Part shown: piece after piece, positions 7,826-16,029 of the stretch
Layout: each line of letters begins with the position of its first letter
How positions within the stretch are numbered: position 1 is the first letter of the stretch
IMG/VR virus record: IMGVR_UViG_3300049595_000249
Span: 1 to 25,454 of that record
Reading direction: 5' to 3' (one strand)
Length of the DNA: 25,454 nucleotides
Origin: a virus
The notes under the pieces: generated by a model
Told to the model about the DNA's origin: nothing
Seen by the model: the letters and a program-made list of their open reading frames with translations, nothing else
Databases searched by the model: none
Position numbers and translations under genes: made by a program

Positions 7826-9441
7826 TGGCTGAGATAAATCAATCTGTTTTAAAATCTCTATCTATATCTGACTTACGAGCACTGTCAGAAGGTAATCTTG
7901 AGGCCGTATCTATACCAGCATTAAAGTTACTAGCTGGAGAAGAGTTTGGTACTGGAGAAACCTTAGCTCGTAGTGCTGAGCGTGGGGCTACTGGATTTAT
8001 TCGTGGTGGTGCTGATGTACTACGTAAAGCAGGTATTGATGTAGGAGCTACTGAGCAGACTGGGGTTGTGCCAGAGGGTTATGTTGATCCGCTAACTGGT
8101 ATGCTTGGTGCTCCAGTATCTCCTGAAACAACTAGCCTTGCTACTCCCGGTCAGCGTCAACTAACAGACTTTGAACGAGAGCAAGAGTATAGAGCAATGC
8201 TTGAGCAAAGGCCAGTAACTGCTATTGGTGGTTACTTAGCTGGTGCTATTGCAGGCGATCCTACAAACTTAGTTGCTTTTTCAGCTAAGACAGCACTGCA
8301 AGGTGCTAAGCAGTTAGGCGCATTAGGTGGTGCTCAAGCAGCTATTGAACCAGTATACGAAGAGTTTGGTGATTCTCGTCTTCGTAACATAGCTTTTGGT
8401 GCAGGCGGTGGTGCTGTCTTTGGTGCTGGCTTTGGCGCACTGGCTGGTAGGTTTGCTCGTAAGGCTGATGAAGCTGCTGCTAAGATGGAAGGTGACGTAC
8501 CTGCTGTCACAAAGACCAGAGAAGAGATTGAGGCAGAGCTTCCTCCACTTACTCCAGTAGACCAGCAACCTACACTACTGTCACGCTTACCTGATACAGA
8601 CCAAGCTATAGTAGATAAGGTACTTGCTCGTTATGAGGACGTAGACTTATTACCAAATAAAGCATTTGACGAAGTAGCTGATGCTTTAGAGTCTACTAAT
8701 CCACAAGCTGCTGCACTGTTTCGTGGTGCAAAAGAACCGCCAGATACTGTGGCACAGCAACAGGCTGCTCTACTAAAAGCAGACTTTGATCAGAAAGCTT
8801 CAATCAAAAGTGCAAAGGTTACTGACGATGCGTTTGCTGAGTCAAGTTCATACTTAAAAGCAGAGAAGACTGGAGATTACAGGGACTTCTTAACTGATCC
8901 TATTCGTAACTATCCTCTGTCTCCTACTCAGTTTGCTAAGATGATTGCTCCTGAGAACCCATTCAAGGGACAGAATCTTAAGACCGCTCTATCAAGAGAT
9001 GAGAAAATGACTGATGCTTTATCTCAACTTATTGGGCCAACCTTTGGTAGGTTTAACAGAGAGAAAGCAGCAAAGACTTGGGAGCAGGTAGAGATTAAAG
9101 GAGAGTCAGTTCCTTATGAGACTGTTGTCTCTGCATTTGTTAACCGTAAGCAAGAAGAGGTGCTAGGTGCGGAGCTTACATCCAAGATTTCAAAAGCACT
9201 TGCATCAGAATTAAACCAACTTGACCAGTTAAAAGATGTAGCTAGGCTAGCTAAAGAGCAGAACAACGAAGAGATGTACGCTTACATTGCTCAGAGGTTT
9301 GCTACTGTCAATGCCTTATCATCTTCACTTGATGGCAACATCAGTAATCTAGGACGTGCTCTGGCATATACTAAACAGGTTAAGAAAATTATAAATTCAA
9401 ACGGTACATTACCACCGTATCTTGGAGGACTTCAGTGTTAA
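7825..9441 (+). CDS. Large internal virion / DNA-ejection protein, N-terminal partner
   Basis: 538 residues. It opens with repeated LxxLSxxxL-type helices (LKSLSISDLRALSEG) and LAGEEFGTGETLARS, a start I associate with large podovirus ejection proteins. A Gly/Ala-rich hydrophobic stretch (GAGGGAVFGAGFGALAGRF, residues about 191-210) could cross or enter a membrane. The rest is Glu/Lys/Ala-rich helix. The C-terminus ends abruptly (PPYLGGLQC), 7 bases past the start of the next gene, and in related phages, as I recall them, this region continues as one polypeptide. It may therefore be the front half of a split protein. Confidence 0.6.
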   Translation: MAEINQSVLKSLSISDLRALSEGNLEAVSIPALKLLAGEEFGTGETLARSAERGATGFIRGGADVLRKAGIDVGATEQTGVVPEGYVDPLTGMLGAPVSPETTSLATPGQRQLTDFEREQEYRAMLEQRPVTAIGGYLAGAIAGDPTNLVAFSAKTALQGAKQLGALGGAQAAIEPVYEEFGDSRLRNIAFGAGGGAVFGAGFGALAGRFARKADEAAAKMEGDVPAVTKTREEIEAELPPLTPVDQQPTLLSRLPDTDQAIVDKVLARYEDVDLLPNKAFDEVADALESTNPQAAALFRGAKEPPDTVAQQQAALLKADFDQKASIKSAKVTDDAFAESSSYLKAEKTGDYRDFLTDPIRNYPLSPTQFAKMIAPENPFKGQNLKTALSRDEKMTDALSQLIGPTFGRFNREKAAKTWEQVEIKGESVPYETVVSAFVNRKQEEVLGAELTSKISKALASELNQLDQLKDVARLAKEQNNEEMYAYIAQRFATVNALSSSLDGNISNLGRALAYTKQVKKIINSNGTLPPYLGGLQC

Positions 9442-11327
9442 AAAACCAAGACGCTTGTAAGAAAGCTATTGATGCATACTTTGATGGTATTCGTGCAATA
9501 GATGGACTAGCTATTGATGAAGGCGCAAAGATAGCAATGAAAGCCAAAGCAACTAAAGAGGTTGCTACATCTCCGGGTTTTCGTCAGCGTATGTCTGAGA
9601 TTGTAGTCAATTCATTTATCTCATCTGTTGGAACACCATTAGTAAACTTATACTCTACACTTGTTAAAGCTCCTTTTCTTATTGCTGAACGTGCATTGCT
9701 TGGTCTTATGCCGGGAAACAAAGTTAAACTAGGAGAGACCACTGCTATGATGCGTGGTTTCTTTGATGGATTGGCAGAGGGTATCGGATTTTTAAAGACT
9801 GGTTACAGCGAAGGTATGCCTTTAGATAAGACTCTGGTTGATACGTCAACAGCATTTGGTAAATCTATATCTTCTGGTCCTATTGAAAAAGCTATAGCTC
9901 CTATTGTTACAGTACCTACTAAAGCTGCTGTTGCAGTGGACGAGTTCTCTAAAGCTATCTTTCGTAGGATGCAGCTTAATGCTAAAGCATATCGCATATC
10001 TCGCAGCGTTCCTGAAGGTAAACTTAATGGTAAGACCAGAGATGAATTATATGATTCTATTCGTACTATAGATATCTCTGATCCAACCAAGGTAGGAGCA
10101 ACTCGTGCATGGCAAGAAGAACTAAAGAAGGTATCTCCTGACTTAGCTGACGAGCTTATTAACTTTGCTAAGATTCAAACCTTCCAGCAAGATTTAGGTG
10201 AGCTTGGCAACATGATGATTCGTGCTAAGACTAAAGTTCCTGAGCTTGTATTCATTGCTCCATTCATTAAGACACCTATTAATATTCTAAAGGACGCTCT
10301 GTCCTATACTCCAGTTAGTCTTGCAATGAAACAATTCAAAGGCAAGAAGGACGAGGCAGCAGCACGTATGCTGTTAGGTGCTGGGCTAGGATTGATGACT
10401 GCCAAATCTGTAATGGATGGTAACTTAACTGGTAGTTATCCTAAAGATCCGGGACGTAGAGAGGCGATGATTGCTGCAGGTATTCCTGAATACTCTATGA
10501 AGATTGGTGATCGTTGGTATTCTTATTCACGCATTGAGCCTTTGGCTACTGTCTTGGGTATTACTGCTGACGGTGTGGAGACAATGATTGACTACCTTCG
10601 TTTACCAGATCCAGAAAAGAAAGCTGAGAAACTAGCAGTTGATTCAGTACTTGCAATCACAAAGAACCTAACTTCTAAAACATTCCTTGAAGGTATCACT
10701 GGATTCCTACAGGCTGTCCACGATCCTGAGAGATATGGTGGTTCATATATCAATAGCTTTGCAAGCGTATTGGTTCCGGGTGCTGTAGCTCAGTTTGCCC
10801 GTGGTGCAGACCCTGTTATGCGAGAGATCAATAGTTTTAGTGATGCCTTGCAAAACAGACTGCCCGGATTAAGAACTACTCTGCCTGTTAAGTATGATAT
10901 CGTAGGAGAAGCTAGAGAGAATCCTTCATATGGGTTGATGGGTACATTTGGTATTGCTACTAAAGAAGCAGCACAGACACCACTACAAAAAGCCATTGAT
11001 GATGTTGGCTTTACATATACTAAACCAGAGAAGAAGATTCGTGGTGTAGAACTAGATGCTTCTACTTATGAGAAATACGCTAAGACATCAGGACAACTGA
11101 TTAATGAATTACTAACACCAATAGTTGAAAGTCCTGAGTTTAATAACTATACCAAAGAACAAAAAAGATTTATCATGAAACGAGTAGCAGAGCGTGGTAG
11201 ATTAGCCGCTACTAACATTATGTTTGGTGAGAAGATGTCTTCAGATCCTGAGTTCGCTACTGAGTTCCGCAGACAAGTCTTGAAGAAACGAGGAGTAAGG
11301 GCAACCGAAGAAGACTTGGAGGATTAA
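9435..11327 (+). CDS. Large internal virion / DNA-ejection protein, C-terminal partner
   Basis: 630 residues starting at GTG 9435, with GGAGG at 9424-9428 giving a strong ribosome binding site 6 bases before it. Recognisable motifs: SPGFRQRMSEIVVNSFIS.. (residues about 48-65) followed by a hydrophobic helix, FIAPFIKTPINILKDALS near residue 273, a Gly-rich hydrophobic helix (LLGAGLGLMTAKSVMDG), and YSMKIGDRWYSYSRIEPLA near residue 355. This 'F.KTP.NI ... GD.WYSY.R.EPL' arrangement recurs in giant podovirus ejection proteins. The first gene and this one are coupled by overlap, consistent with a split ejection protein. Confidence 0.65.
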   Translation: MLKNQDACKKAIDAYFDGIRAIDGLAIDEGAKIAMKAKATKEVATSPGFRQRMSEIVVNSFISSVGTPLVNLYSTLVKAPFLIAERALLGLMPGNKVKLGETTAMMRGFFDGLAEGIGFLKTGYSEGMPLDKTLVDTSTAFGKSISSGPIEKAIAPIVTVPTKAAVAVDEFSKAIFRRMQLNAKAYRISRSVPEGKLNGKTRDELYDSIRTIDISDPTKVGATRAWQEELKKVSPDLADELINFAKIQTFQQDLGELGNMMIRAKTKVPELVFIAPFIKTPINILKDALSYTPVSLAMKQFKGKKDEAAARMLLGAGLGLMTAKSVMDGNLTGSYPKDPGRREAMIAAGIPEYSMKIGDRWYSYSRIEPLATVLGITADGVETMIDYLRLPDPEKKAEKLAVDSVLAITKNLTSKTFLEGITGFLQAVHDPERYGGSYINSFASVLVPGAVAQFARGADPVMREINSFSDALQNRLPGLRTTLPVKYDIVGEARENPSYGLMGTFGIATKEAAQTPLQKAIDDVGFTYTKPEKKIRGVELDASTYEKYAKTSGQLINELLTPIVESPEFNNYTKEQKRFIMKRVAERGRLAATNIMFGEKMSSDPEFATEFRRQVLKKRGVRATEEDLED

Positions 11328-11328
11328 T

Positions 11329-11766
11329 ATGAGCGAAGTTACTGGGGCTGCAAAAGCAGCAGTAGCTGGTATTCGTGAAGCGTTAGCAGTAGGTAAAGAA
11401 CTAGAGTCAGTTACCAAAGACATACAAGAACTAGGTAAAGCTGACCTTCAGGCCAGAGCATCATTCAGACGTAAACAAAAACAAAGACCATCAGATACCT
11501 CTGTCTTCTCAGCGGTAGAAGAATGGCGTGGGGTCTACGAGATTAAGAAGATAGAAGAAGAACTAAAACAAGACATCATATCTAAGCACGGTGAAGCTGC
11601 TTGGGAGGAGGTCTTAGTAATTAAGGACAGAATCCTGAGAGATAACAAGGATCTGACTGACGAGTATGGCAGAGACCTTCACAAGCTAGCCATGCTCAAG
11701 TGGTACTGCTTCATAACTGCTTTCGTATTGGTTAGCTTTTTCTACGTACTTGGATACAAACCTTAA
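11329..11766 (+). CDS. Tail-anchored membrane protein with coiled coil, next to the holin
   Basis: 145 residues; GGAGG lies about 8 bases before the ATG. An Ala-rich helix (residues 1-45), a basic stretch (RRKQKQR), a WRGVYEIKKIEEELKQ helix, and one hydrophobic segment near the C-terminus (residues about 125-142, WYCFITAFVLVSFFYVLG) followed by KP. I have seen homologues with 'AVEEWR.VYE..K.EEEL' between ejection and lysis genes in aquatic podoviruses. With only two residues after the membrane segment, it would point into the cytoplasm. A lysis accessory or ejection-related membrane role are both possible. Confidence 0.55.
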   Translation: MSEVTGAAKAAVAGIREALAVGKELESVTKDIQELGKADLQARASFRRKQKQRPSDTSVFSAVEEWRGVYEIKKIEEELKQDIISKHGEAAWEEVLVIKDRILRDNKDLTDEYGRDLHKLAMLKWYCFITAFVLVSFFYVLGYKP

Positions 11767-11775
11767 GGACTGTCT

Positions 11776-12261
11776 ATGATTACCCTATTTTCTACCCTTG
11801 TCTCCTTCTTGGCTGGTGGTCTGCCTAAGTTCCTAGACTTTTTCCAAGATAAGTCTGATAAAAAACACGAATTAGAGCTAGCCAAATTGCAGATGGCTAG
11901 GGAATTGGAGATGGCAGAGAAGGGGTTCCTAGCTCAGGCTAGGGTGGAGGAGATTAGGACTGACCAAATTGCAATGCAGGCTGCAGTTCAGGAGAAGGAA
12001 GCCCTCTATGCCCACGACATAGCCATAGGGCAGGGAGCCAGTAGGTGGGTCATAAACCTTAGAGCCAGCGTCAGACCAGTCATTACCTACGGTATGTTCT
12101 TTATGCTGGTAATGGTCAATGTGTTTGGGTTCTTCTACGCTTGGAAGCAGAATGTCCCATTTGATCAGGCTCTGAACCTGCTCTGGGATGAGGACTCAGC
12201 CATCATCTTCTCGTCTATCATAGCATTCTGGTTTGGGTCACAGTCTTTCAATAAGAAATGA
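11776..12261 (+). CDS. Holin with three membrane segments (GTA_holin_3TM-like)
   Basis: 161 residues; an AAGGA lies upstream of the ATG. A hydrophobic N-terminus (residues 2-16), a long charged helix rich in Glu, Lys and Ala (residues 25-85), then two strong membrane segments at about 101-123 and 141-157. The RASVRPVITYG motif entering the second segment and the final FWFGSQSF are characteristic of the 3TM holin family used by gene transfer agents and many phages. Holins permeabilise the inner membrane at the end of infection and release the endolysin, whose gene overlaps this one by 4 bases (ATGA). Confidence 0.8.
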   Translation: MITLFSTLVSFLAGGLPKFLDFFQDKSDKKHELELAKLQMARELEMAEKGFLAQARVEEIRTDQIAMQAAVQEKEALYAHDIAIGQGASRWVINLRASVRPVITYGMFFMLVMVNVFGFFYAWKQNVPFDQALNLLWDEDSAIIFSSIIAFWFGSQSFNKK

Positions 12262-12749
12262 AAGTATCCAAAGAATGCATCGAGATGATAAAGCACCACG
12301 AAGGGGTAAGGACACGCAGCTACAGGTGTCCAGCCTTGCTGTGGACAGTGGGGGTTGGTCATGTCATAGACCCCAATCATATCAGGGTTCCTTTTGAGGA
12401 GCGTAAAAACCTCGCAATACCCAGTGGATGGGATAGAGCTTTGTCTATGGCAGAGGTTGATGACATACTTGCCAAGGATCTCCTCACGTTTGAGAGAGGC
12501 GTACTACGACTGTGTCCTACTAATCTTACTCAGTCTAGGTTTGATGCACTCGTCAGCTTTGCTTTTAATGTGGGACTGGGTAACCTCCAGCGTAGCACAA
12601 TAAGACAGAAGCATAACAGGGGTGACTTTGAAGGGGCTGCAGAAGCTTTCATGCAGTGGACGAAAGCTGGAGGAAAAGTCCTTCCCGGCCTTGTTAAGCG
12701 CAGGAAGGATGAAAGCACACTCTATTTAAAAGTTGATAAGAATCCGTAG
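12258..12749 (+). CDS. Endolysin, GH24 lysozyme (muramidase)
   Basis: 163 residues. Family signature HHEGVRTRSYRCP.LLWTVGVGH gives a catalytic Glu15 with the spacing Glu15-Cys24-Thr30, equal to Glu11-Asp20-Thr26 of T4 lysozyme but with Cys in place of Asp. Later RFDALVSFAFNVGLGNL and a C-terminal GLVKRRKDE helix are also typical of GH24. The enzyme cuts the glycan strands of peptidoglycan. No signal or membrane anchor is visible at the N-terminus, so it should depend on the holin encoded just upstream. This is the last gene of the plus-strand operon. Confidence 0.88.
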   Translation: MKVSKECIEMIKHHEGVRTRSYRCPALLWTVGVGHVIDPNHIRVPFEERKNLAIPSGWDRALSMAEVDDILAKDLLTFERGVLRLCPTNLTQSRFDALVSFAFNVGLGNLQRSTIRQKHNRGDFEGAAEAFMQWTKAGGKVLPGLVKRRKDESTLYLKVDKNP

Positions 12750-12851
12750 GAACGCAAAGTCTACTACAATATATCGTTCTTCATCATCTACAACTTCGAC
12801 ATACTCAAAACCAAACATCAATCCAGATATAATACATAAGTCTATATTCAT
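12726..12851 (-). CDS. Short conserved phage protein of unknown function, last minus-strand gene
   Basis: 41 codons from ATG 12851 to TAA 12726, starting one base after the stop of the ribonucleotide reductase gene. The product is acidic in the middle and hydrophobic at both ends: SGLMFGFEYVEV, then DDEERYIVVDFAFLRILI. I recall peptides of the pattern 'FGFE...EE..Y.V.D...FRI.I' at this size in several phage genomes. Its last 24 bases overlap the 3' end of the endolysin gene on the other strand, so the two operons meet inside coding sequence. Function unknown. Confidence 0.6.
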   Translation of the reverse strand: MNIDLCIISGLMFGFEYVEVVDDEERYIVVDFAFLRILINF

Positions 12852-12852
12852 A

Positions 12853-14742
12853 TCAAATCTCACAGTGACCTGCGACACACGCTAATGTCTGTGCGCCTTC
12901 GACATTGTCATCTTCTTCCTTGAGGTTATCCCACACAATATCTGTAGGCATCTTAGATAGAAGCTCTTCGTACTGCTCTTTAGTACACTCTTCGTATGGT
13001 GCTTGTCGATAAGAACCACCATCCCAAGGTAGGAATGAGATACCACTAAGCTCATCGAAGTTCCTCCACACCCAAGCACCAACATCCATCCACTCATCTT
13101 CCTTGACAGAGATAGTCACTGAAGGCTTGTGCTCACACCAGTGGCGCTGGTACATCAGCCACAGATCAAGGTGTTGCATAGCTGTTAGGTCATCACGAGT
13201 ACGAGAAGACTCTGGTGCTTTCACTGGGAAAGAAAACACAGCAGTGCTATCAGGTCTCATGACACAGTCCTCTGTAGGGATGTTAGAGTCTGTGAGGAAC
13301 TTGGTCAGCGGATCTTTCTTGTCACCACGAACACGGCGAATATAATAGTTACTATGTCGAGTATGAATACCAGAGGCAGAATTAACAAGTTGAGAAACAG
13401 TGCCGCTAGGTTTGACACAAGTAATCGCAGCAGACACAGGGATTCCCAAGCGAGTTGCAAACTCATTGTTGGTATTAACTGAGACCTCCCGTAAGTATTC
13501 AAGAGACTGCGTAGTGCTTTCACATACCCTCCCCATCCAAGGATTATCTAAGATACCAGTTAATGATACACCAAGTAAACGCTCATCCTCAGTGTTCTTT
13601 TGCCACACCTTACGCAGGTAAGGGAAGTGCGTCAGAGTACTTTGGAACGTGCCTAAGATTGTAGCAACTCTAACCTTCTTAGCTATGTCAGCTACAGTAT
13701 CTTCAGCACGTACTACTACCTCAGTCAGGTTACAGAACTGATAAGGGCGCAGGATAATCTCTGAGCATGGGTTAGTACCAAAGTCATAGCTAGCATCTCT
13801 GCGTCCGTTCTTCTCAGCCTGAGTTTTGCTTGCCTCTCGTGAGAAGATACCACGCTCACCTGAGTGGCTGTTGTACAGGCTAGTCCACTCTGCAAGGAAC
13901 TGACCAATGTCAGGCTTCGATGTGTAGGCTGCAGAGTTATTAGCCAATGCTCTCTGACTGTTGTGCTCCCACCAGCTACCAGACTTACAGGAACGCATAC
14001 GATCATCCTCAAGGTCCGACAAAGAAATCATTGCGCTTCTTCTAACTCCACCCACAACAACAACTTCCCCGATCTTGCAGAGAAGATCATGACATTCGAT
14101 TGATGTGAGTTTGCGGCCAGCTGCTCCTCTAAATTTGTTGGTAGTAAACTTAAAAAGCTCGTCCAAAGGGCCGGGTCCAGAAGCCCTTCCTCCGAAGGTT
14201 TTAAGCCTAGCTCCTGCAGGTCTAATTTTGGATAGGTCATACCTTGCCACTTCCCCAGAGTATAGAAGAGCGATGAGTTGGCGAAGAGCCTTTGCCCATC
14301 CTTCTTTACTGTCCGCAACCACAATAGTAGTCTGACTATCAAACAACTGGTCTGGGACTTCAGGTAACTGATCAACATACTTATGCTCCACAGAAAAGCC
14401 TACACCTGTACCACAGAGTAGGATGTACATAGCCTCATCGAATGCTTTAGGGTCATCGATAGGTAGATAGCTACAGTTGTAGCCAGCAGTGTTGTCACGA
14501 TCCAGTGCCTTGCCTGCTGTCATGATAGCCCTCATAGATGGCATAACATCTAGGTTCTTGACAGCATTAACAAGCTCTGCTCGTAGCTCAGCATCAGGTG
14601 AGAACTTATACTTCTCATCCAGATGATTAAACATAAAATTAAAGTAACGATCTACTGATTCATCCCAGTGCTCACGCCGATTCTTCTCAGGTAGAAACCT
14701 ACTATAACGACTCTTTGCAATAAACTGTTGATAGTAATCCAT
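12853..14742 (-). CDS. Class II (adenosylcobalamin-dependent) ribonucleoside-triphosphate reductase
   Basis: 629 residues. It reduces ribonucleotides to deoxyribonucleotides for phage DNA synthesis using coenzyme B12, not oxygen. The five functional cysteines of the monomeric enzyme (Lactobacillus leichmannii type) all have counterparts: Cys90 (AGYNCSY), radical Cys326 in GTNPCSEI with Asn324 and Glu328, Cys337 in QFCNL, and the C-terminal pair Cys622 and Cys627 (ACVAGHC). Spacings 326-337 (11) and 622-627 (5) equal those in the model enzyme (408-419, 731-736). It is shorter than the roughly 740-residue bacterial enzyme. It implies a host that makes or takes up B12. Confidence 0.92.
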   Translation of the reverse strand: MDYYQQFIAKSRYSRFLPEKNRREHWDESVDRYFNFMFNHLDEKYKFSPDAELRAELVNAVKNLDVMPSMRAIMTAGKALDRDNTAGYNCSYLPIDDPKAFDEAMYILLCGTGVGFSVEHKYVDQLPEVPDQLFDSQTTIVVADSKEGWAKALRQLIALLYSGEVARYDLSKIRPAGARLKTFGGRASGPGPLDELFKFTTNKFRGAAGRKLTSIECHDLLCKIGEVVVVGGVRRSAMISLSDLEDDRMRSCKSGSWWEHNSQRALANNSAAYTSKPDIGQFLAEWTSLYNSHSGERGIFSREASKTQAEKNGRRDASYDFGTNPCSEIILRPYQFCNLTEVVVRAEDTVADIAKKVRVATILGTFQSTLTHFPYLRKVWQKNTEDERLLGVSLTGILDNPWMGRVCESTTQSLEYLREVSVNTNNEFATRLGIPVSAAITCVKPSGTVSQLVNSASGIHTRHSNYYIRRVRGDKKDPLTKFLTDSNIPTEDCVMRPDSTAVFSFPVKAPESSRTRDDLTAMQHLDLWLMYQRHWCEHKPSVTISVKEDEWMDVGAWVWRNFDELSGISFLPWDGGSYRQAPYEECTKEQYEELLSKMPTDIVWDNLKEEDDNVEGAQTLACVAGHCEI

Positions 14743-14748
14743 ATATTT

Positions 14749-14913
14749 TTATTCTTCCCAGTTAACTAAGTTTTGTAATCTGTCTGCTTGGTCTTCTATT
14801 ATATCATCAAATCTTTCTACTATATCCTCAGACCTTAACGCTAGTTCTTCAACTAATGTTATCTCATCCCACCTCTTCAGTCTTTCCTTAATCTCTTCTA
14901 ATGTTAGGGTCAT
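14749..14913 (-). CDS. Short acidic helical protein of unknown function
   Basis: 54 codons from ATG 14913 to TAA 14749, filling the gap between the DUF3310 and reductase genes. The product is almost entirely charged helix: LEEIKERLKRWDEITLVEEL then SEDIVERFDDIIEDQ. I recall peptides 'MTL.EIKERLK..DE..L.E.L...SEDLVERF' as a common short gene in podoviruses. No metal or membrane motif. The nearest Shine-Dalgarno-like AAGG is about 13 bases from the ATG, so initiation is probably weak or coupled to the upstream gene, which ends 8 bases before. Confidence 0.65.
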   Translation of the reverse strand: MTLTLEEIKERLKRWDEITLVEELALRSEDIVERFDDIIEDQADRLQNLVNWEE

Positions 14914-14915
14914 AT

Positions 14916-14944
14916 ATTATATCACACCTTGTAATACTTGTCAC
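14916..14944 (-). promoter_or_regulatory. Candidate sigma70 promoter with extended -10
   Basis: On the minus strand: GTGACA, 17 bases, then TGATATAAT (-10 at 14921-14916). The TGA is also the stop codon of the DUF3310 gene and the -35 lies inside that gene. The predicted start near 14909 falls just past the ATG of the 54-codon gene at 14913, so if real it would serve the reductase gene rather than that small gene. Confidence 0.45.
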
Positions 14945-15272
14945 CAACTTTATCATAATTTTCTATTAAGAACTCAAGATAATGCTTGGCCTTCTCAAGG
15001 TCTTGTTTGCCTGCCTTCTTACGATGACGAGCTACATACTTAATTACATTACACGCCCAAGGGTCTAAGCCCCAATCTAGGAACACATCCCAAGGCTCGA
15101 TGTTAGACTTGTAATGATCGCCTCCAATCTGCTTAGACTTGATGTAGTCACCTAGTGTCTTGACATCTACACTGGTAGCTCTGTCAAATGCTTGGTCTAC
15201 ATTGTGTAAGTTGATTGGCTCAAGTTGCTGTACCCTGTACCAGTCTGAAGGTGTTGCGTTATCAATGCTCAT
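14922..15272 (-). CDS. DUF3310 family protein
   Basis: 116 residues with a good ribosome binding site (AAGGAAG before ATG 15272), overlapping the end of the phosphoesterase gene by 11 bases. Residues 49-103 carry the whole DUF3310 signature: IGGDHYKS, PWDVFLDWGLD, NVIKYVARHRKK and DLEKAKHYLEFLI. This family is very common in phages next to nucleotide metabolism and replication genes and is sometimes called nucleotide kinase-like, but its activity is not established. Position beside the reductase fits a nucleotide-related role. Confidence 0.88.
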   Translation of the reverse strand: MSIDNATPSDWYRVQQLEPINLHNVDQAFDRATSVDVKTLGDYIKSKQIGGDHYKSNIEPWDVFLDWGLDPWACNVIKYVARHRKKAGKQDLEKAKHYLEFLIENYDKVGDKYYKV

Positions 15273-16029
15273 ACTTCTTCCTTAAGTAGTTAAGACTAAC
15301 TGGCATCTCATCGAAGCTACCATTGTTGACCTCATGCAACATCCAGATACCACGCCAGTACTTGTTACCTTGGCTCCCTAGATAGTCCTCATCATGCAGG
15401 TAGCAGCAGCCACTGAACAGGCCAGTAATCTGTGAGCCATCAGCACGATTGGCATAAGCTATCTGCCTATTCTGCACATGGCCCATCACTGCAGACATAT
15501 GCTTCTTAGATAGCAGTGCAGCGGCAGAAGTTACAGCACGCCCCATAACGCCAGAAGTAAAATAATGAGCATACACAACACCATCAATGACAATAGGTTC
15601 AAGGTACGGTATAACTTCCCAACCACAATGTTCGTAGTTAAGGTCGCTGAGACCAATAGTTCCATCCAGTTTAGGGTCTCCTTCGATAGCTCTGGAAATT
15701 CTTTCTTCATGATTTCCAAGAGTGAGTACCATTCTTGGTTTGTATTGTTTCTCCTTGTTCCGCTTTGCTCGTTCATTGTATTCCTTGATTGGTGCTAGCA
15801 ACATCTCCATTGCTTTGTTAGTAACATCGATGTCAGTCTTGTAGCGTCTGCCTTCAAAACACTTACGGCCTACATCGTAGCTCGACAGGCTAGGCATATC
15901 AGCAAAGTCCCCAATCTGTACAATCACATCAGGCTTCTTCTCTGCAAGGTACTTACCTACCCATGTCAGGTAACTAAGATCAACACCGTCCTTAACTTGG
16001 CAGTCAGGGATTATGGCATGAACAGTCAT
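15262..16029 (-). CDS. Metallophosphoesterase (calcineurin-like) of phage type
   Basis: 255 residues. Metal-site motifs in order: PDCQ (Asp9), GDFADMPS (Asp41), GNHEER (Asn106, His107, Glu108), AHYF (His155) and MGHVQNRQ (His184). This is the calcineurin-like order, but the first motif is D-x-Q where D-x-H is usual and the last is GHVQ where GHxH is usual, a variation I associate with phage members. The substrate is unknown. The start overlaps the previous stop (ATGA). Confidence 0.8.
   Translation of the reverse strand: MTVHAIIPDCQVKDGVDLSYLTWVGKYLAEKKPDVIVQIGDFADMPSLSSYDVGRKCFEGRRYKTDIDVTNKAMEMLLAPIKEYNERAKRNKEKQYKPRMVLTLGNHEERISRAIEGDPKLDGTIGLSDLNYEHCGWEVIPYLEPIVIDGVVYAHYFTSGVMGRAVTSAAALLSKKHMSAVMGHVQNRQIAYANRADGSQITGLFSGCCYLHDEDYLGSQGNKYWRGIWMLHEVNNGSFDEMPVSLNYLRKKYEH

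Noticed and set aside
9435-9446. Programmed frameshift joining the two large ejection genes
   Set aside because: No slippery heptamer before the TAA; the GTG with GGAGG is a better explanation.
12394-12603. Hydrophobic frame inside the endolysin gene that could be an embedded spanin
   Set aside because: No lipobox or signal peptide followed by a periplasmic domain, and no ribosome binding site; looks like an out-of-frame shadow.
14790-14815. Another TGATATAAT inside the 54-codon gene
   Set aside because: It lies in coding sequence (Asp-Asp-Ile-Ile codons) with no -35 box at a suitable distance.
15371-15392. TAGATAGTCCTC and other TAGATA half sites (e.g. 8613, 9822, 15507, 25342)
   Set aside because: Only one arm matches; I count only sites with both arms intact.
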